From NCBI GenBank assembly GCA_016808115.1, contig JAEQBH010001377.1, positions 62,001 through 126,000 of the forward strand: a stretch of 64,000 nt of DNA, written 5' to 3'. Positions 11,301 through 22,535 of the stretch are shown here, in pieces (position 1 is the stretch's first letter; each line of letters begins with the position of its first letter). The position numbers were made by a program, and so were the translations under genes. Source of the stretch: Tetrastigma voinierianum (taxonomy: Eukaryota > Streptophyta > Magnoliopsida > Vitales > Vitaceae). Below the pieces are notes generated by a model. That model saw only the letters and a program-made list of their open reading frames with translations, was not told where the DNA came from and searched no databases.

Positions 11301-11732
11301 TATACTATTACAATCCTGGGTTTTTAGTTGCTTTTAGTTAGATTTAATCATTTCAATAAGTTTTCTTACACCAATTTGGTTCCTATGTGCATTACAGGGT
11401 TTAATTAGAGGCAAAAAGAGGGAGACAAAGGCAAAAATTCACTCTCATGTCGAGATGTTAGCTGCTAGACGTCGCGGTGTGGTGATGCTCTAAGAAGACA
11501 AACTCAACGTCATGACATTGGAGCCCAAATGTTGTGACATCAATTGTAAAGGTGTTGAAGAGTTAACCCGAACATCACAACATGGAGTTTCGCATCGTCA
11601 GGACGTGGCTTGAAAAAGTCGCTCATGAATTGTCCTATTGTGCTCGCTGAACATGAGCGCCAGACGTCGCGACGTGGCCGACAACCTAATGATTGCCAAA
11701 AAGCCCATTTTTTGCAATTCAAGAAAATCTAC

Positions 11733-11735
<3 letters not shown>
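11300..11735 (+). mobile_element. Family A LTR fragment A3 (U3 part)
   Basis: After a weakly matching LTR-start region, CpG-decayed palindromes and ACGTCGCGACGT-type variants appear at 11440-11690 in plus orientation. The copy stops at the AT microsatellite. It lacks a TATA box and U5. Its left limit is approximate. Confidence 0.5.

Positions 11736-11807
<72 letters not shown>
11736..11807. repeat. (AT)n microsatellite
   Basis: About 72 bases of AT dinucleotide, interrupted once by a GAG near 11770-11772. It separates two family A fragments. The tyrosine/isoleucine-rich ORFs across it are repeat artefacts. Confidence 0.97.
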
Positions 11808-11809
<2 letters not shown>

Positions 11810-11842
11810 GCTTGGAAGTTCTTAAAGCTATTGGGGAGTGTG
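11808..11842 (+). other. Remnant Athila 3' end with polypurine tract
   Basis: GCTTGGAAG followed by CTTAAAGCTATTGGGGAGTG matches the 'GCTTGAGGA..CTTTAAGATTGGGGGAG' end of an Athila internal region seen at 8190-8224. Only about 35 bases remain between the microsatellite and the next LTR. Confidence 0.55.
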
Positions 11843-14010
11843 GAATATCATTTAACATTTAAAGCCCATGAATGTTTATTTTAATGCGGAAATATGGAGT
11901 CTTCACCCAAATTTATGTTTTGTAGGAATTTAGAAAAAAATAAGCAAAAAGAGCAAGAAAAGCAGCTGATTTGGCTTAAAAATGAGAGCAGCAGCAGATT
12001 TGGCTATGGAAAGTAGCAGCCATTGTCATGACAAAGCCAAAAATTGTTATAATGAAGAAATGAGCAAATGGCTAGAGGATTGTCACAACAACAGATTTTC
12101 TGTCACAATAAAGAATTAGCCAAATTCTTTGTAAACAAAATAATTTTGTCACGACATTTTACTGTTTTTCGCGACATAGTATTAGGCAAAGACAACTGAA
12201 CTTTGTCGCGACAATGGAAACTTCGTCGCAACAATCATATTAAGGCCATTAGCTGAGTAGAACAGAAACTTTGTCGCGACAATGGAAACTTTGTCTCGAC
12301 AATGGAAACTTTGTTGCGACAATCATCCAAAAAAAATGTCAAGCTGTAGTGTCGCGACATTCTAAGAAGACATCCAGAACTCAACTTTGTCGCGACCAAC
12401 ACTTCAAATGCAAAAAAACTAGAAGACAAAAGAAGCATTGGCACGACAATGCCACAATAGAGCCTATGACAAACATGGATGCTGCAATAAACTACATTCA
12501 CAACTTTATGCACCAAGAACCACAGCCCGTGATCAAGTCCGTACTTCACTCGATTTCCGAACCAAAGATCATTTATGAGGCCTATAAATATAGAGGAGAA
12601 GTAGAGAATGGGAGAGAAGAAATGATTTGTCAGAGGATAAGGAACAGTAGTTAGGATTTATTTTTTTCTTTTTTTTTCTCTTTTGTCTCGCATTTCTTTG
12701 CTCTAGGATTAGATTTGTAGAGTCGAAATGTACACGAGCTGAAATCAAGCCAACATCGAGCTCCATTTTTGTCTGAACTTTAATGGAATTTGGAAATTTA
12801 CTAGAAACCCATTTTTATTCAGCTGATTGCAGCTCAAAGAATTTTCCCGATCGTTTAGTCATTGATAGTTGTAGTGCACAATTCATGGAGAGTTAAGCTC
12901 TTGTCAGGGAAGGGCTCAGTGTTTGATCGCTATTTCATAGTGAATTTAAATGAATGTTTTAGGGATGAAAACTGAATTGATTTGATTGGTATTTGTTTAT
13001 GTAGTGAATTGTTCTTGATATCAAGGTATTATACCTAGGATAAAGATATATCTATGTTTTGATTTCTAAGAGGCCCTTTAAGTGACACAGAGATGGAGAT
13101 TCCTGAGAGCACATGAGCAGTAACTTGGGGTATGCTGGACTGATATATTTAGAATTATTAAACTCTAAATGTCACTATAATAAATCATTAGGTGATTATT
13201 CTAACCTCTGACTTCAAGATTCCCTTCTGGGTGATAGCAAAAGTTTGTTCCCAAGGCACAAGGACCATCTGCTGAGTTATCAATTTAATGTTTAGAGGTG
13301 TCATCTCAATTCGGTAGAATAATCTTGATCCCGTGTTAGCTAAGATTCTAATCAAAGAGATGGAGAATTTTGCTCAACTTGTAGATTGTGGTACCAATTA
13401 TATTGGAGAGGGCTTGCATTACCTTATCTATGGGGGCCAACAATTTCCAGTCCTAAGAGATGACTGTGAAGTATTGAGAAGGAAAAACAGTCAGATCTTA
13501 AAGAGGATCAAGTCTTACAAGTAGTTCTTTAGACCCACTGACTAGAGATAGAAATGTGGTAAGCTAGAGAGTGAAATGTATAGTGTCAAAAGGCATTCCA
13601 ATGCTATACTACCTTGCTCTTTGAAAAATCCAGCATTCAAACCCTAAAACTGAATTGCATTTTTTAGAATCATTTTCAAATTGATAGTCAAGGCACTGAT
13701 CCCATTCCCAGCACTTATTACTCCTAAGTGAAACACTTTGATTCCTTTGATTTCTTTTTGTTTTAAAATACTTTTGTTTTAGTTTTTATTTCAATAAATT
13801 TAGATGCTCAGATAGTGATGACCTTGAGTAGTACGGGTAGTTGATCTATAGATTCTCTTATCGATCTCTGTGGGTACGATATCCAGACTTAAAGGTCCAC
13901 ATTATTACTTGTACGACCTATGCAATTGCAGCGATTTATTTAGAACTGTCTGCATTTTAATCGTATTTCAAATACACAAAACTAATAGCAGGAATTTTAG
14001 TCCCAAAACA
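11843..14010 (+). mobile_element. Family A LTR A4, plus strand
   Basis: Begins just after a polypurine-like tract and matches the start of LTR A2 (AAAGCCCATG.., TTTATTTTAATGC, CACCCAAATTTATGTTTTGTAGGA-like). It contains a shorter palindrome array (12000-12410), a TATA box (12583-12590), and R/U5 matching the other LTRs (the 'TAATCAAAGAGATGGAGA' and 'TACTACCTTGC' landmarks). It ends before a degraded primer-binding site at 14023. The 127-codon ORF at 12271 lies across the array and TATA box and is not a gene. Confidence 0.75.
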
Positions 14011-14022
14011 AGCGATAAATTT

Positions 14023-14043
14023 ATGGGCAGCACTGTTGTTGGG
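14023..14043 (+). other. Degraded primer-binding site after LTR A4
   Basis: ATGGGCAGCACTGTTGTTGGG, after an ACAAG..TTT context, is a mutated form of the TGGCGCCGTTGCCGGGG site. It lies where an LTR end is expected. Confidence 0.5.
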
Positions 14044-14049
14044 TATTTC

Positions 14050-14800
14050 AGTGAAACGAAACAAAAAGCAGCAGATTCGGTCTATATATAAATCGGTTCA
14101 ATCATTAGTCTAGGGTTTTGGTGTAGATTACACATGAATCTTGTAATTAATTGTTGATTTTCTTTTCAATTTGTCATATGGAATGTTATTTTCTTATTAT
14201 CTCACCTTGATCTTCATGCTTATTGGTTATTGATCACTATCAATATGATTTGTGACCCGTTGCAAGACCTGAAAAAGAGAGTAATAGGTTAAAATTGGTG
14301 AAGTAACATAATTCTACATAGACTAAAGATACTCATGGGTTTTATGTAGTGATTATGGCTTTCTTGGGTTTAGTTCATTTCTTAGGTCTTAGGGTTGAGT
14401 AGAAATGCAAAATACCTAGACCTCTAGAGTAGATTATGGGTTATCGAGATAGATCCATAATTAAATCAATGAGGCTCACTATTTGCAAGAAGTCCTTATG
14501 ATTAATTAAGTAAAGTTCAATGTCAATTGCTTGAGGATTGTGTAATTGAAACCAAAATCATAGTTCATTCACATATTCATTTAATTCTCACTTTTGTTAG
14601 TTTTTAAATTAGAGCTATTCCAATTTGTTTAGATCTAATTTTCATCAAAACATTAGTTCAGATGAAGGAGAAATTTCCCAATTTCAACACTTAACAAACC
14701 ACTCCCTTTTGGATTCGACACTCATCTTCCATTGTATTACTTGTTGAACGAAGCATACACTTGCACTTATTTAGTGTCCAATTTACATATTAATTTTGGA
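14050..14800 (+). mobile_element. R/U5-like LTR remnant of another element
   Basis: A TATA-like TATATATAAAT at 14084-14094 is followed by about 680 bases ending GGATTCGACACTCATCTTCC..TATTACTTGTTG..ACTTGCAC. This is a familiar 3' ending of plant Ty3/gypsy LTRs, and is similar in form but not in sequence to the family A end. No palindrome array and no recognisable primer-binding site are seen. It is probably a truncated LTR. Confidence 0.45.
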
Positions 14801-15555
14801 AATCGACCAATAATATGCCGCATTATAAAACACTCGACTTCCAAGGAAAGGACTAGGGCATCGTCATGGGGCATGGACAAGTGCCTTAACAGGCACTCGA
14901 AAAATGTTATGGTCTTGTCTATGGGACGCACGCTGGTGGGGGCAAAACTGTATTGAACCCCGACCAATAAGGTGCCTGATGATAAAAGACCTCTAGCTCA
15001 TACAGTCATTGGACCAATGAGGATTATGTCAATTATAGGCTTGGATTTTGCTAAGGTTGAGGCTCTAGGAGATGTGTCAGCAGGCCTTGGATTTGTAAGG
15101 TACTACCAGAGGTGTCCTCTCCAAACCATGGATTCAAGCACCTTTTGCAGCTAGTAGCATTTATAGGTCAAATGACCTTACTCTTTGTGGTAATTGCAAA
15201 ATCTGGATTTGTCTCTTCAGTTTTGGTCGCCTTTCTGAGGGTTCAGCCAGGCAAACCCCTCTACGAGCTATATGAGTGGGAGGAGATGAGTTTAGGTTAG
15301 TGTGAACTAAGTAGGCTCCAGGCTTCTGCTTCGCCAGTGATTATCCCTACACGACTTCTTACTCAGCTAGACTCTTCTCGATATCCAGTTCTGTGAGTCG
15401 TGGGCTTTCTATCTATCTTGCCCATCTCGACCCCTTTTTCTATGTCCTTGTTTCTCTCACCCTAGGTCACTTGTGGAGGCGACGGTTCTCTTAGTTACAG
15501 TGAGCTTATCGTCCTCCATCATGGCATATTGGTTACCCCTCTAGAATAGCTAGTA
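14801..15555. other. No gene recognised
   Basis: Mixed-composition DNA with several 60-75 codon ORFs on both strands, none with a recognisable motif. It is probably the body of a decayed transposable element, given the gag remnant that follows on the minus strand. Confidence 0.3.
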
Positions 15556-15559
15556 GACT

Positions 15560-15870
15560 ATTATTAGGGGTGCAGCGAGAGCGAATCAAAGAACTGAGTG
15601 TTGGGGAAGATGGCTTATTTAACCGCCTGCATCACTGTATCCATGCTCATGGATTCAAGCTGTAGGATTTCCACGAAACGTTTCCTAAAATATTTTATTG
15701 ATTCACATCGTCCCATCCTTACGTGAAACATATTGGTCACGATTTGCTTTCTCCTGATTGAACACATATATTTGGTGATAAACTTCTCAAACAAAGCACA
15801 GAAAGAGGTTACCAAGGTAAGCAGGAGGTGGTGGAACTAAGATAGCACCGGTCCGACAAGATTGGATGAA
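15560..15870 (-). pseudogene. Ty3/gypsy gag fragment (different family)
   Basis: The minus-strand reading around 15615-15815 resembles the central part of the plant retrotransposon gag domain. The pattern is a hydrophobic run ending in F..KFI.KYM, then an RR pair, a turn with 'GRCESIKYF', and KRFVEILQLE, followed by a short helix. Gag forms the virus-like particle in the cytoplasm. It shares this layout with, but is not close to, the Athila gag at 20530-21010. It ends at a stop codon at 15612-15614, and no neighbouring gag, zinc-knuckle or pol sequence can be joined to it. It is a remnant of about 70-90 codons. The identification is by pattern only. Confidence 0.5.
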
Positions 15871-16978
15871 AACACTTATCATAAGAGGGTGTAATTGTTG
15901 CTTGGGAGTTCCATGATATGAGGGAAATGCATCAAGCGATTGAATGGTCCCCCAACCCATCATACATCTAGAACTTAGGCAACATAAAACGTGGAAGAGT
16001 GTCCTAGTGGAGAATAGCGAGGATGAATGGAGAAGTCAACATGTCATCCAACGCTCATAGGGTCGGATCTTGGCTTTTAGAAAGATAGGGAGTCTAGTTC
16101 ATGTTGGTCAAATTCCTTCTTCTTCAAAGAACTGCGGTTTTTATTACAAGGACAAATCAAATGCTGGTTGACGCGATATGTCGGAGCTTCTCCTCCCAGA
16201 ACATCGGTCGCGGACCGATGTGCCTGGACTGTGAGGATAAGTCGTTAGCTTAGGATGTCTTAGTGAGCCATCGTTGTTGGATGCAAGGCAATGTTCTCTT
16301 CTCTTTTGGTGGCATTGGCTGCCTGGAAGGAAGCTAACTGATATAATAAGAACACTTTATACTATTGAAGTCCACCACGTGTCGCTTCCATTATCGTCTA
16401 GCCCACCACTACAAGAGGTTCACGGAGGAGCATATAGTGTGCTTCAGGGGCTGAGCTTGTAGTTGATGTTAGCGCCTTGACTAAGTTTGCCCATTCGTTG
16501 AAGACCGGGCCATTGCAACTCTGCCTGGTTCAGTCGGTCTTTGGTCGGTGAGCCCAAGGAGTGGAATGTTCAAGGTGATATGGGTGGTAAAACGGTATTA
16601 GTGTTCTTTCCCAGATGCTTGATGTATGAGCTTTAGGGGTTGAGCTTGACACATTGAGCCCAGGCCCCATATGATGGGCTTTTATTTGTATTCTCACTAT
16701 GTTAGGTCCCTTCCTTCATGCACTTATATGGGATCTACTTACCCCATTCCAAGGAGGGGTGATTTTTTTGTCATTCTTGGCCTGAAATCACCCCTCTACA
16801 TATCCTTCTTTCATTTCTTACTCAAAAAAATGGTTTTTCCACAAAAATTGAGGTCTTGTCCTCTATTTTTTTGTTGTTGCTATCTTATTGCATGATTGAA
16901 ATTTTATTCAGACCAAACTTATACATACCAAATATGATGACAAATTTCTTGCCACTACTACTATAAATTGAATTCAAT
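15871..16978. other. No gene recognised
   Basis: Unassigned sequence between the gag remnant and an inverted family A LTR end. The longest ORFs are about 75 codons without motifs. A run near 16130-16165 could be a decayed gag zinc-knuckle on the plus strand, but the cysteine/histidine spacing is not right and I do not call it. Confidence 0.3.
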
Positions 16979-17007
16979 CCCCAACAACAATTTCATAAAA
17001 CCTGTTG
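16979..17007 (-). other. Decayed inverted primer-binding site
   Basis: CCCCAACAACAATTTCATAA.. followed by AACCTGTTG is the reverse complement of the CAACAAGTTTTATGGCGCCG.. boundary. Nearly all differences are C-to-T or G-to-A transitions. It belongs to the minus-strand LTR piece that follows. Confidence 0.65.
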
Positions 17008-17147
17008 TGCATTAATTGTATTGTTTTTCTGTTGTTTGCTTATGATAATATATTTAAAATTCAATTTTCTCTAAATCAATACAAGTGCACATATCATACA
17101 AGTAATAAAATGGATTATAAGTCCAGATATCATTCCCATTGAGACTA
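17008..17147 (-). mobile_element. Family A LTR 3' end, fragment A5, minus strand
   Basis: The plus strand shows, in reverse complement, the family A U5 end: TGCAC..ACAAGTAATAAAAT..ATTATAAGTCCAGATATC.. and a CATTCCCATTGAGA string equivalent to TCCTCGTGGGAA in the direct copies. It is cut off by the plus-strand LTR start at 17148, giving a tail-to-head inverted junction. Confidence 0.7.
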
Positions 17148-19935
17148 TGATGAGTCCTAAACTCATCTATTTTTAATCCATTTTTCTGGCATATTTTTAG
17201 AAGTTTATGATTCATTTGAATCTAAATTATGAAATATTCACCAACTTTGTGTTTTGCAAGTTTTGAATGCAAAAGAAACAATTCTAGCAAGAAAAGCAAA
17301 GAAAAATTGGCTAAGGCAGAAATGTCGCAACATAATTTCAGAATGTCGCAACATAATCTCAATAGAACCAACAGAAGCTATGTCGTAACAAAGAATAGAA
17401 GCTGAACTCAAGCTAGAAGTGAAGAATGTCGCGACATTTCACAACTTTGTCGTGACACAAATGAGAGAGATTGAAAGGATAAATGTTGCGACAAAGAATG
17501 AACAAGGCGATATAATGGTAATCAAGATCGAACTTGTCGCGATAATGGAAAAATTATGTCACGATATCATCGAGAAGTTCTTAAAGAAGAATGTCAGAAT
17601 ATTATTTCAGCCTCGTCGCAACAATGATCAGGCAAATGGTAGTAGAGTTTTCTCTCAACAATCAAATCTATGTTGTGACATAAAGAGCTACAGAGTGAAA
17701 GATTTCTATCATGACAGAAAATGGAAGAGCAATGAGACAAGTCAAGATAAGTTTTTCGCGACAAAGACTTTCATGTTGCAACAAATAGTTCAGTTAGCAA
17801 CAAAGATCAAGGAAGGAAATATGTCATGACATTTTCAAAGTTTTTCACGACATAGAGTTCAGATTCAGAAGTGCAAGACAACAAGAATATGTTGTGACAT
17901 AAAATTTTTATGTCGCAATAACAACAACATGCAACTGTGAGGAATTCTGTCTCGACAAAAGAAAATATTGTCGCCACAAAGATTGAGAAAAACCACAAAA
18001 AGAATGTCGCAACACAATAATTTATGTCATGACAAAGATGAAGAGCTGAAGGCAAAAATATTTGTCGTGACAACGGAAAGCTTTGTCGCGACATAAGTTG
18101 AAGAAAGATCCTAGAAGAGAATAGAAGACTGTCGCAACATAGTATGAACAAAAGAAGTAATTTATGTCGTGACAATTCAAAATTATGTCATGACATAAAA
18201 CAAATCTGAAGGGAGAGAAGCTTTGTCGCGACAATGAACTTTTATGTCGAGACATACTATTCAAATATTCAAGTTGCAAAGGCACCCAAGAAATGTCGTG
18301 ACACAAGACACTCCTATCGTGAAAATTACAAGACTACTTCAGCACAACCATGTCATGACATAATTCAAGAAAAAGGCACAAAATTATGTCCCAACAGAAA
18401 ACTGTAAGCCACGACAAAAGCTGGAGAACAAAGATGACAACTATGTCACGACCTAATTTTCAATGTCGCGACAGCGTACTCCATCGGGCTAGGATTTTGG
18501 GATCCAATTAGCCTCAAGTGTGGCTCATCATTTGAAAAATCTAAGGTAAATAAGCATCGGCACAATGCGATTTTCATCGAACTTTGAACTTCTGGTAGCT
18601 AGAAACTCCTTTTATATTATTTTTCTTTTATTTTTCTTTTCATCAATTTAGTTTTGTGTTTAGCATTTTAGTTAGTTATTCTTGCGATTGAGCAGTGATC
18701 TAGATAGAAGTTTTGATATAGGTTCACCGTACAATTTTAGTTTTCATTACTGTCTGATTTGAATGGAATTTGGAAATTTTTTGGAGTTCATTTATTTCAG
18801 TTATCTTGCAATCTCAATGAATTTACCTTATCAGTTAGTCACTGTTACATGCGATATAGTTTTGAAAGACTGAGCTCCCTCTGGGAATTGATTGATGTTA
18901 ATTATTGTTTCTTGCACAATTTGAAAGAAGATCATAGTTAGAAATCTTGAATTTATTTAATTGGTGTTGTGCAAGAATTAATTTTTTGGAATATTAGTAG
19001 CGTGTACCCAGAAGAGGACTGTATCTTGCTTTGATTTTTATGAGGCCCTCTGATTGACACAGAGATGGAGAATCTTGAGAGTATGGAGCAATTACTCCGG
19101 GGTATGTTAGACTAATACTAAGGAACTAATGAACTCTAAAGGACTACTTCGATAAATCACTAATTTTCTCATGGTGTGAGGATTAGTTGGATGATATATC
19201 AATTTAGTTAATCAAAGGTTTCTCGTATTTCTGATGAAAGGATCTCAATCCTATATTAGCAGAGATCTAATCAAGAAGATAGAGAATTCTATCAGATTTG
19301 ATAGATGAGATACCAATTAAATTGGGGAAGGCTTGCATTATCTTATCGATAGGGGCAAGAATTCTTCAGTCCTAAGATTTGTGTGTGAAGAATTGAGAAG
19401 GAAAAATACCCTGATCTTAGAAAGAGGATATATTCTACAAGTAACTGATTAGATTCATGTGTCTGAAAAGAACATGAATATCTAATTAGTGAGATGGCAG
19501 TGTGGAGAAACCCAACCATACTACCTTACTACAAGTTCAGATTAAACTGGTGGCTGAACCATGTTATAAAATGATGCAGAAATTGATAATTGTACATTGA
19601 ACTATTTCCCAATGTTAACCTTACCCAGTAAACTTTTTAATCCAACTTATTTTGAGTTCTATATATGTAGTTATAGAATTTTAATTAGTCTCACTTTCCT
19701 TAGTTTAAGACAAATCATTTTTAAACATTAGAGTTCAAATGGTAAGGATCTTGAGTAGATGGGGTAATTGATTTTTAGATTTTTTATCAATCCTCGTGGG
19801 AAGGATATCTGGACTTAAATCCACTTTTATTACTTGTACAACCTATGCACTTGCAGTTATCTAAGACCGAAACAAATTTTCAAATGAAGCCTTCTTATAC
19901 AAGGCAAACACATATTCTATATCTTTGGTCTTAAC
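17148..19935 (+). mobile_element. Family A LTR A6 (5' LTR of element C)
   Basis: About 2.79 kb, from TGATGAGTCC to ..GGTCTTAACA. It contains the palindrome array (17320-18475), then R/U5 with the shared landmarks near 19060 (GACACAGAGATGGAG) and 19800-19860 (GGATATCTGGACTTA.., ACTTGCAG). The TATA box is decayed (GGTAAATAAGC near 18545). A second possible LTR end, also ..GGTCTTAACA, lies at 20037 after one repeated primer-binding-site unit. Confidence 0.85.
17320..18475. repeat. TGTCGCGACA palindrome array in LTR A6
   Basis: Many palindromes, most with one CpG changed to TpG or CpA (TGTCGTGACA, TGTCATGACA, TGTCGCAACA). Perfect copies occur near 17427, 18085, 18225 and 18463. ORFs rich in 'CRD/CHD' residues across this stretch come from the repeat. 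Confidence 0.85.
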
Positions 19936-19942
19936 AAGTTTA

Positions 19943-19959
19943 TGGCGCCATTGTAGGGG
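19943..19959 (+). other. tRNA-Asp primer-binding site 1 of element C
   Basis: TGGCGCCATTGTAGGGG after CTTAACAAGTTTA, with three mismatches to the tRNA-Asp complement. It is the first of two sites about 101 bases apart. Confidence 0.8.
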
Positions 19960-20043
19960 ACTGATTTAGTTCTTGGTAACAACGTTAGAGATTTGGCACA
20001 CATAACACACTCATCATCATATATGTTGGTCTTAACAAGTTTT

Positions 20044-20060
20044 TGGCATCGTTGGCGAGG
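20044..20060 (+). other. tRNA-Asp primer-binding site 2 of element C
   Basis: TGGCATCGTTGGCGAGG after the same GGTCTTAACAAGTTTT string as site 1. The unit between the two sites is a tandem duplication that includes the last bases of the LTR. Confidence 0.75.
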
Positions 20061-20289
20061 GTCGAAAGGAGAATTTAAATATCAATATTCCAACCAAAGA
20101 GAGAATTGATAATTTGGACATTTTTCTCTTTTTTATCAAAATTTCAGAAAAATTACAAAATTAGTTTTAATCAAGTAGAGTCGATTGAGCTACTAAAAAT
20201 ATTGTATGAGCTTAAATTGAATATAACTATTTTCCACATATTTGATTTGATCTTAGTTTGTTACTATTTCAAGAAGATTTTACATGCAT

Positions 20290-22060
20290 AGAAAACCAAA
20301 AGCAGAATTACTACCTTTGGACATAGAACTAGTAAGAACACTGAGAAATCTAAGGAAAGTTAAGAGTGCTGAATCAACAACTATGACAAAGTAGAGAGAA
20401 AGGATGCAACCTATTCCAAAAGAAGAGGTAGTAGAGAGACCTTAGAGGCAAATGACTATGGAGGATTTTTGGAGGCCAACTATTCAAGATGAATACTCTA
20501 CTGTGAGATAACCTGCTATAGAGGCCAATAATTTTAAGCTAAAGCTAGCTTTGATTATAATGGTGCAGCAGCATCAATACACTGGGCATCTTAGTGAAAA
20601 TCCTAATGAGCATATGGGAAGATTTATGCGGATGGCAAACACAGTGAAGTTGAATGGGGTTAGACCTGAAGTGATCAAGTTACAACTCTTCCCTTTTTCA
20701 CTGAGATATTTGGCAACTACATGGTTTGAATAACTGCCTTATGGATTAGTGAATAATTGTGAAGAACTGGTGAAGGCTTACATGAGAAAAATCTTCCCTC
20801 TTGCCCTTACTTTAAAAAGGAGATGGGAAATCATAGTGTTTAAACAAGGAGAGGATGAAAGTCTCTACACTGCATGGAAAAGATTCCAGAGATTGTTGAA
20901 GAGATGCCCAATGCATGGCATTGATCTAACTACATAGATAGACATCTTTTATCATTCTATGAACTACACCTCTAAGGGCATAAGCACCGATGCAGCATGT
21001 CAGAGCATTCAAGAGAAAGAGGTAGAGAGGCCGTGAGATAGCTGAATAAGATCTGCCAAATGGAACTATGTGAGTCTATCCGAGACTTTAAGGAGCAGAA
21101 GACTAAAAAGGAGGAGTGATGGGGAAATGAACGTAATGATCCGCCATAGAAGCAAACTTGATGCATTGATGAACAAGATGTGAAACCGAGATAAGAATGC
21201 ACTCATGACATGAAGTGGGAACAACAAAGAAATGAGCAAAAAGTAGCGTCAAGAAGGATCTAAATTTACAGGTCCTTATCAAGTTAAGGAGGCACAATTT
21301 CTCAATGCTAACAGAAGCTAGAACTTTACGCCAAACCTCAACTTGCCAACTCACTACACACCAACCTTGAGAAACCATGAGAATTTCTCATATGGACCTA
21401 TACCATAGCAAGGACAGAGACCTATCCAGAATTATTAGTAGCAGCATGGTCAACATGGTTTCCAAGGACAATAGTAGTAGAATATCCAAAGGGTTGAGAA
21501 TTAAGGCCAGAGAAGGTCCCATTTTTTTTAAAGATCAGATGATAAGCTTTCCAGGCAAAGACAACTGTGTTTCAAGCCAACACAAATGCCTCTCTAAAAA
21601 AATCTAGAGACACAAGTGGCTCTAGTGATGCAGAACCAGTCGGAGGATGTCTTCTCAAGTGACATTAAGAAGAATCCTCAAGACTGTATGGCAATGACCC
21701 TAAGGAGTGGCAGAGAACTTGAAGAAAGAAGAAATGAGAAGAAGAAGACTGAGAAAGAAAAACATACAGAATTTGGAGGAGAATTGAAGCAATACAGTTT
21801 AGAGATTACTGAAGAAAAGAGAACAACAAAAATACAGCAAAAGCAGCAAGTTGAAAAGGGAGATCTAAGAAAGAAAGAAGATGTCAAAGCTTACAAACCT
21901 CAAGTCCCATTCCCTCAAAGGCTGCAGAAAGCTAAGCTAGAAGAGGGCACTTCTCTAGATTCTTGAACATGCTCAAGAAAATAGAGGTTAATATCCCTTT
22001 TCTAGATAATCGACCAATGCCCCAGTACTATGCTAAATTTAGCACTGATATATTGAGCGT
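20290..22060 (+). pseudogene. Athila gag, broken
   Basis: Gag builds the cytoplasmic particle. The best-preserved part is the retrotransposon gag domain, read in two in-frame blocks (20551-20733 and 20749-20937) split by a stop: it has an M.RFMRMANTVKLNGV block, an LFPFSLR..A..WFE block, a KAYMRKIFP block and an E.SLYTAWKRFQ.LLKRCP block, the usual Athila order. Further stops and shifts break the region to 21370. The C-terminal part (21616-21966) has the MTLRSG motif, a lysine/glutamate-rich stretch and the PFPQRLQK motif that precedes the protease. The same arrangement is found in element B (44040-47450) and, on the minus strand, in element D (37440-38950). No usable start codon remains. Confidence 0.85.
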
Positions 22061-22089
22061 GAAAAGAAAATCATAAGGAGTAGCGAGTC

Positions 22090-22535
22090 CCACAAAGAAC
22101 CCACAAAGGCTGCTATCCGCAGGTCTTACCAAGAAATGCAAAGATCTAGGCAGCTTCAATATTCCTTGCACCATAGGGAATTCTGAAATAAGAAAAACAC
22201 TATGTGATTATAGAGTCAGCATCAACTTGATACCCTTATTTGTAGTCAAAAGACTAAGTTTAGGGGAGCGTACTCCCACAGCCATGACCCTACAGATGGG
22301 AGACAAAACCTTAGCCCAACCTGAGGGCATTCTTAAGGATGAGCTTATCAAAGTGGGGAAGTTCATTTTTCTAGTGGACTTTGTGGTTATTGATATTGAA
22401 GAAGACAAATAAGTCTCACTGCTGCTAGGAAGGCCTTTCCTTGCTATAGGAGCAGCTTTGATAGATGTGAAGAAAGAAAAGATTACTCTAAGGGTTGGAG
22501 ATGAGGCAGTACACTTCAATCTCAATCACGCTTGA
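22090..22535 (+). pseudogene. Athila aspartic protease domain, broken
   Basis: Retropepsin-like domain that would process the polyprotein. Visible landmarks are LGSFNIPCTIGN, SINLIPL, a QMGDKTLAQPEGILKDEL-like flap region, KFIFLVDFVVIDIEED and the C-terminal LLGRPFLAIGAALIDV. The catalytic D-S/L-G motif is ruined: the expected CDLGAS reads CDYRVS. A stop (22411-22413) sits between VIDIEEDK and the LLGRPF motif. The catalytic change alone makes this protease inactive. Confidence 0.85.

Noticed and set aside
11598..11884. ORFs with long Tyr-Ile repeats
   Set aside because: Translation of the (AT)n microsatellite.
12271..12654. 127-codon ORF and the overlapping 104-codon minus ORF
   Set aside because: They lie across the palindrome array and TATA box of LTR A4; the same 'SRQ/CRD' residues recur in every array.
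16130..16170. Possible gag zinc-knuckle (CGFYYKDK..) on the plus strand
   Set aside because: Cys/His spacing does not fit CCHC, and the only nearby gag remnant is on the other strand.
20972..21378. Minus-strand ORFs over element C gag
   Set aside because: They are antisense shadows of the gag C-terminal region on the plus strand.
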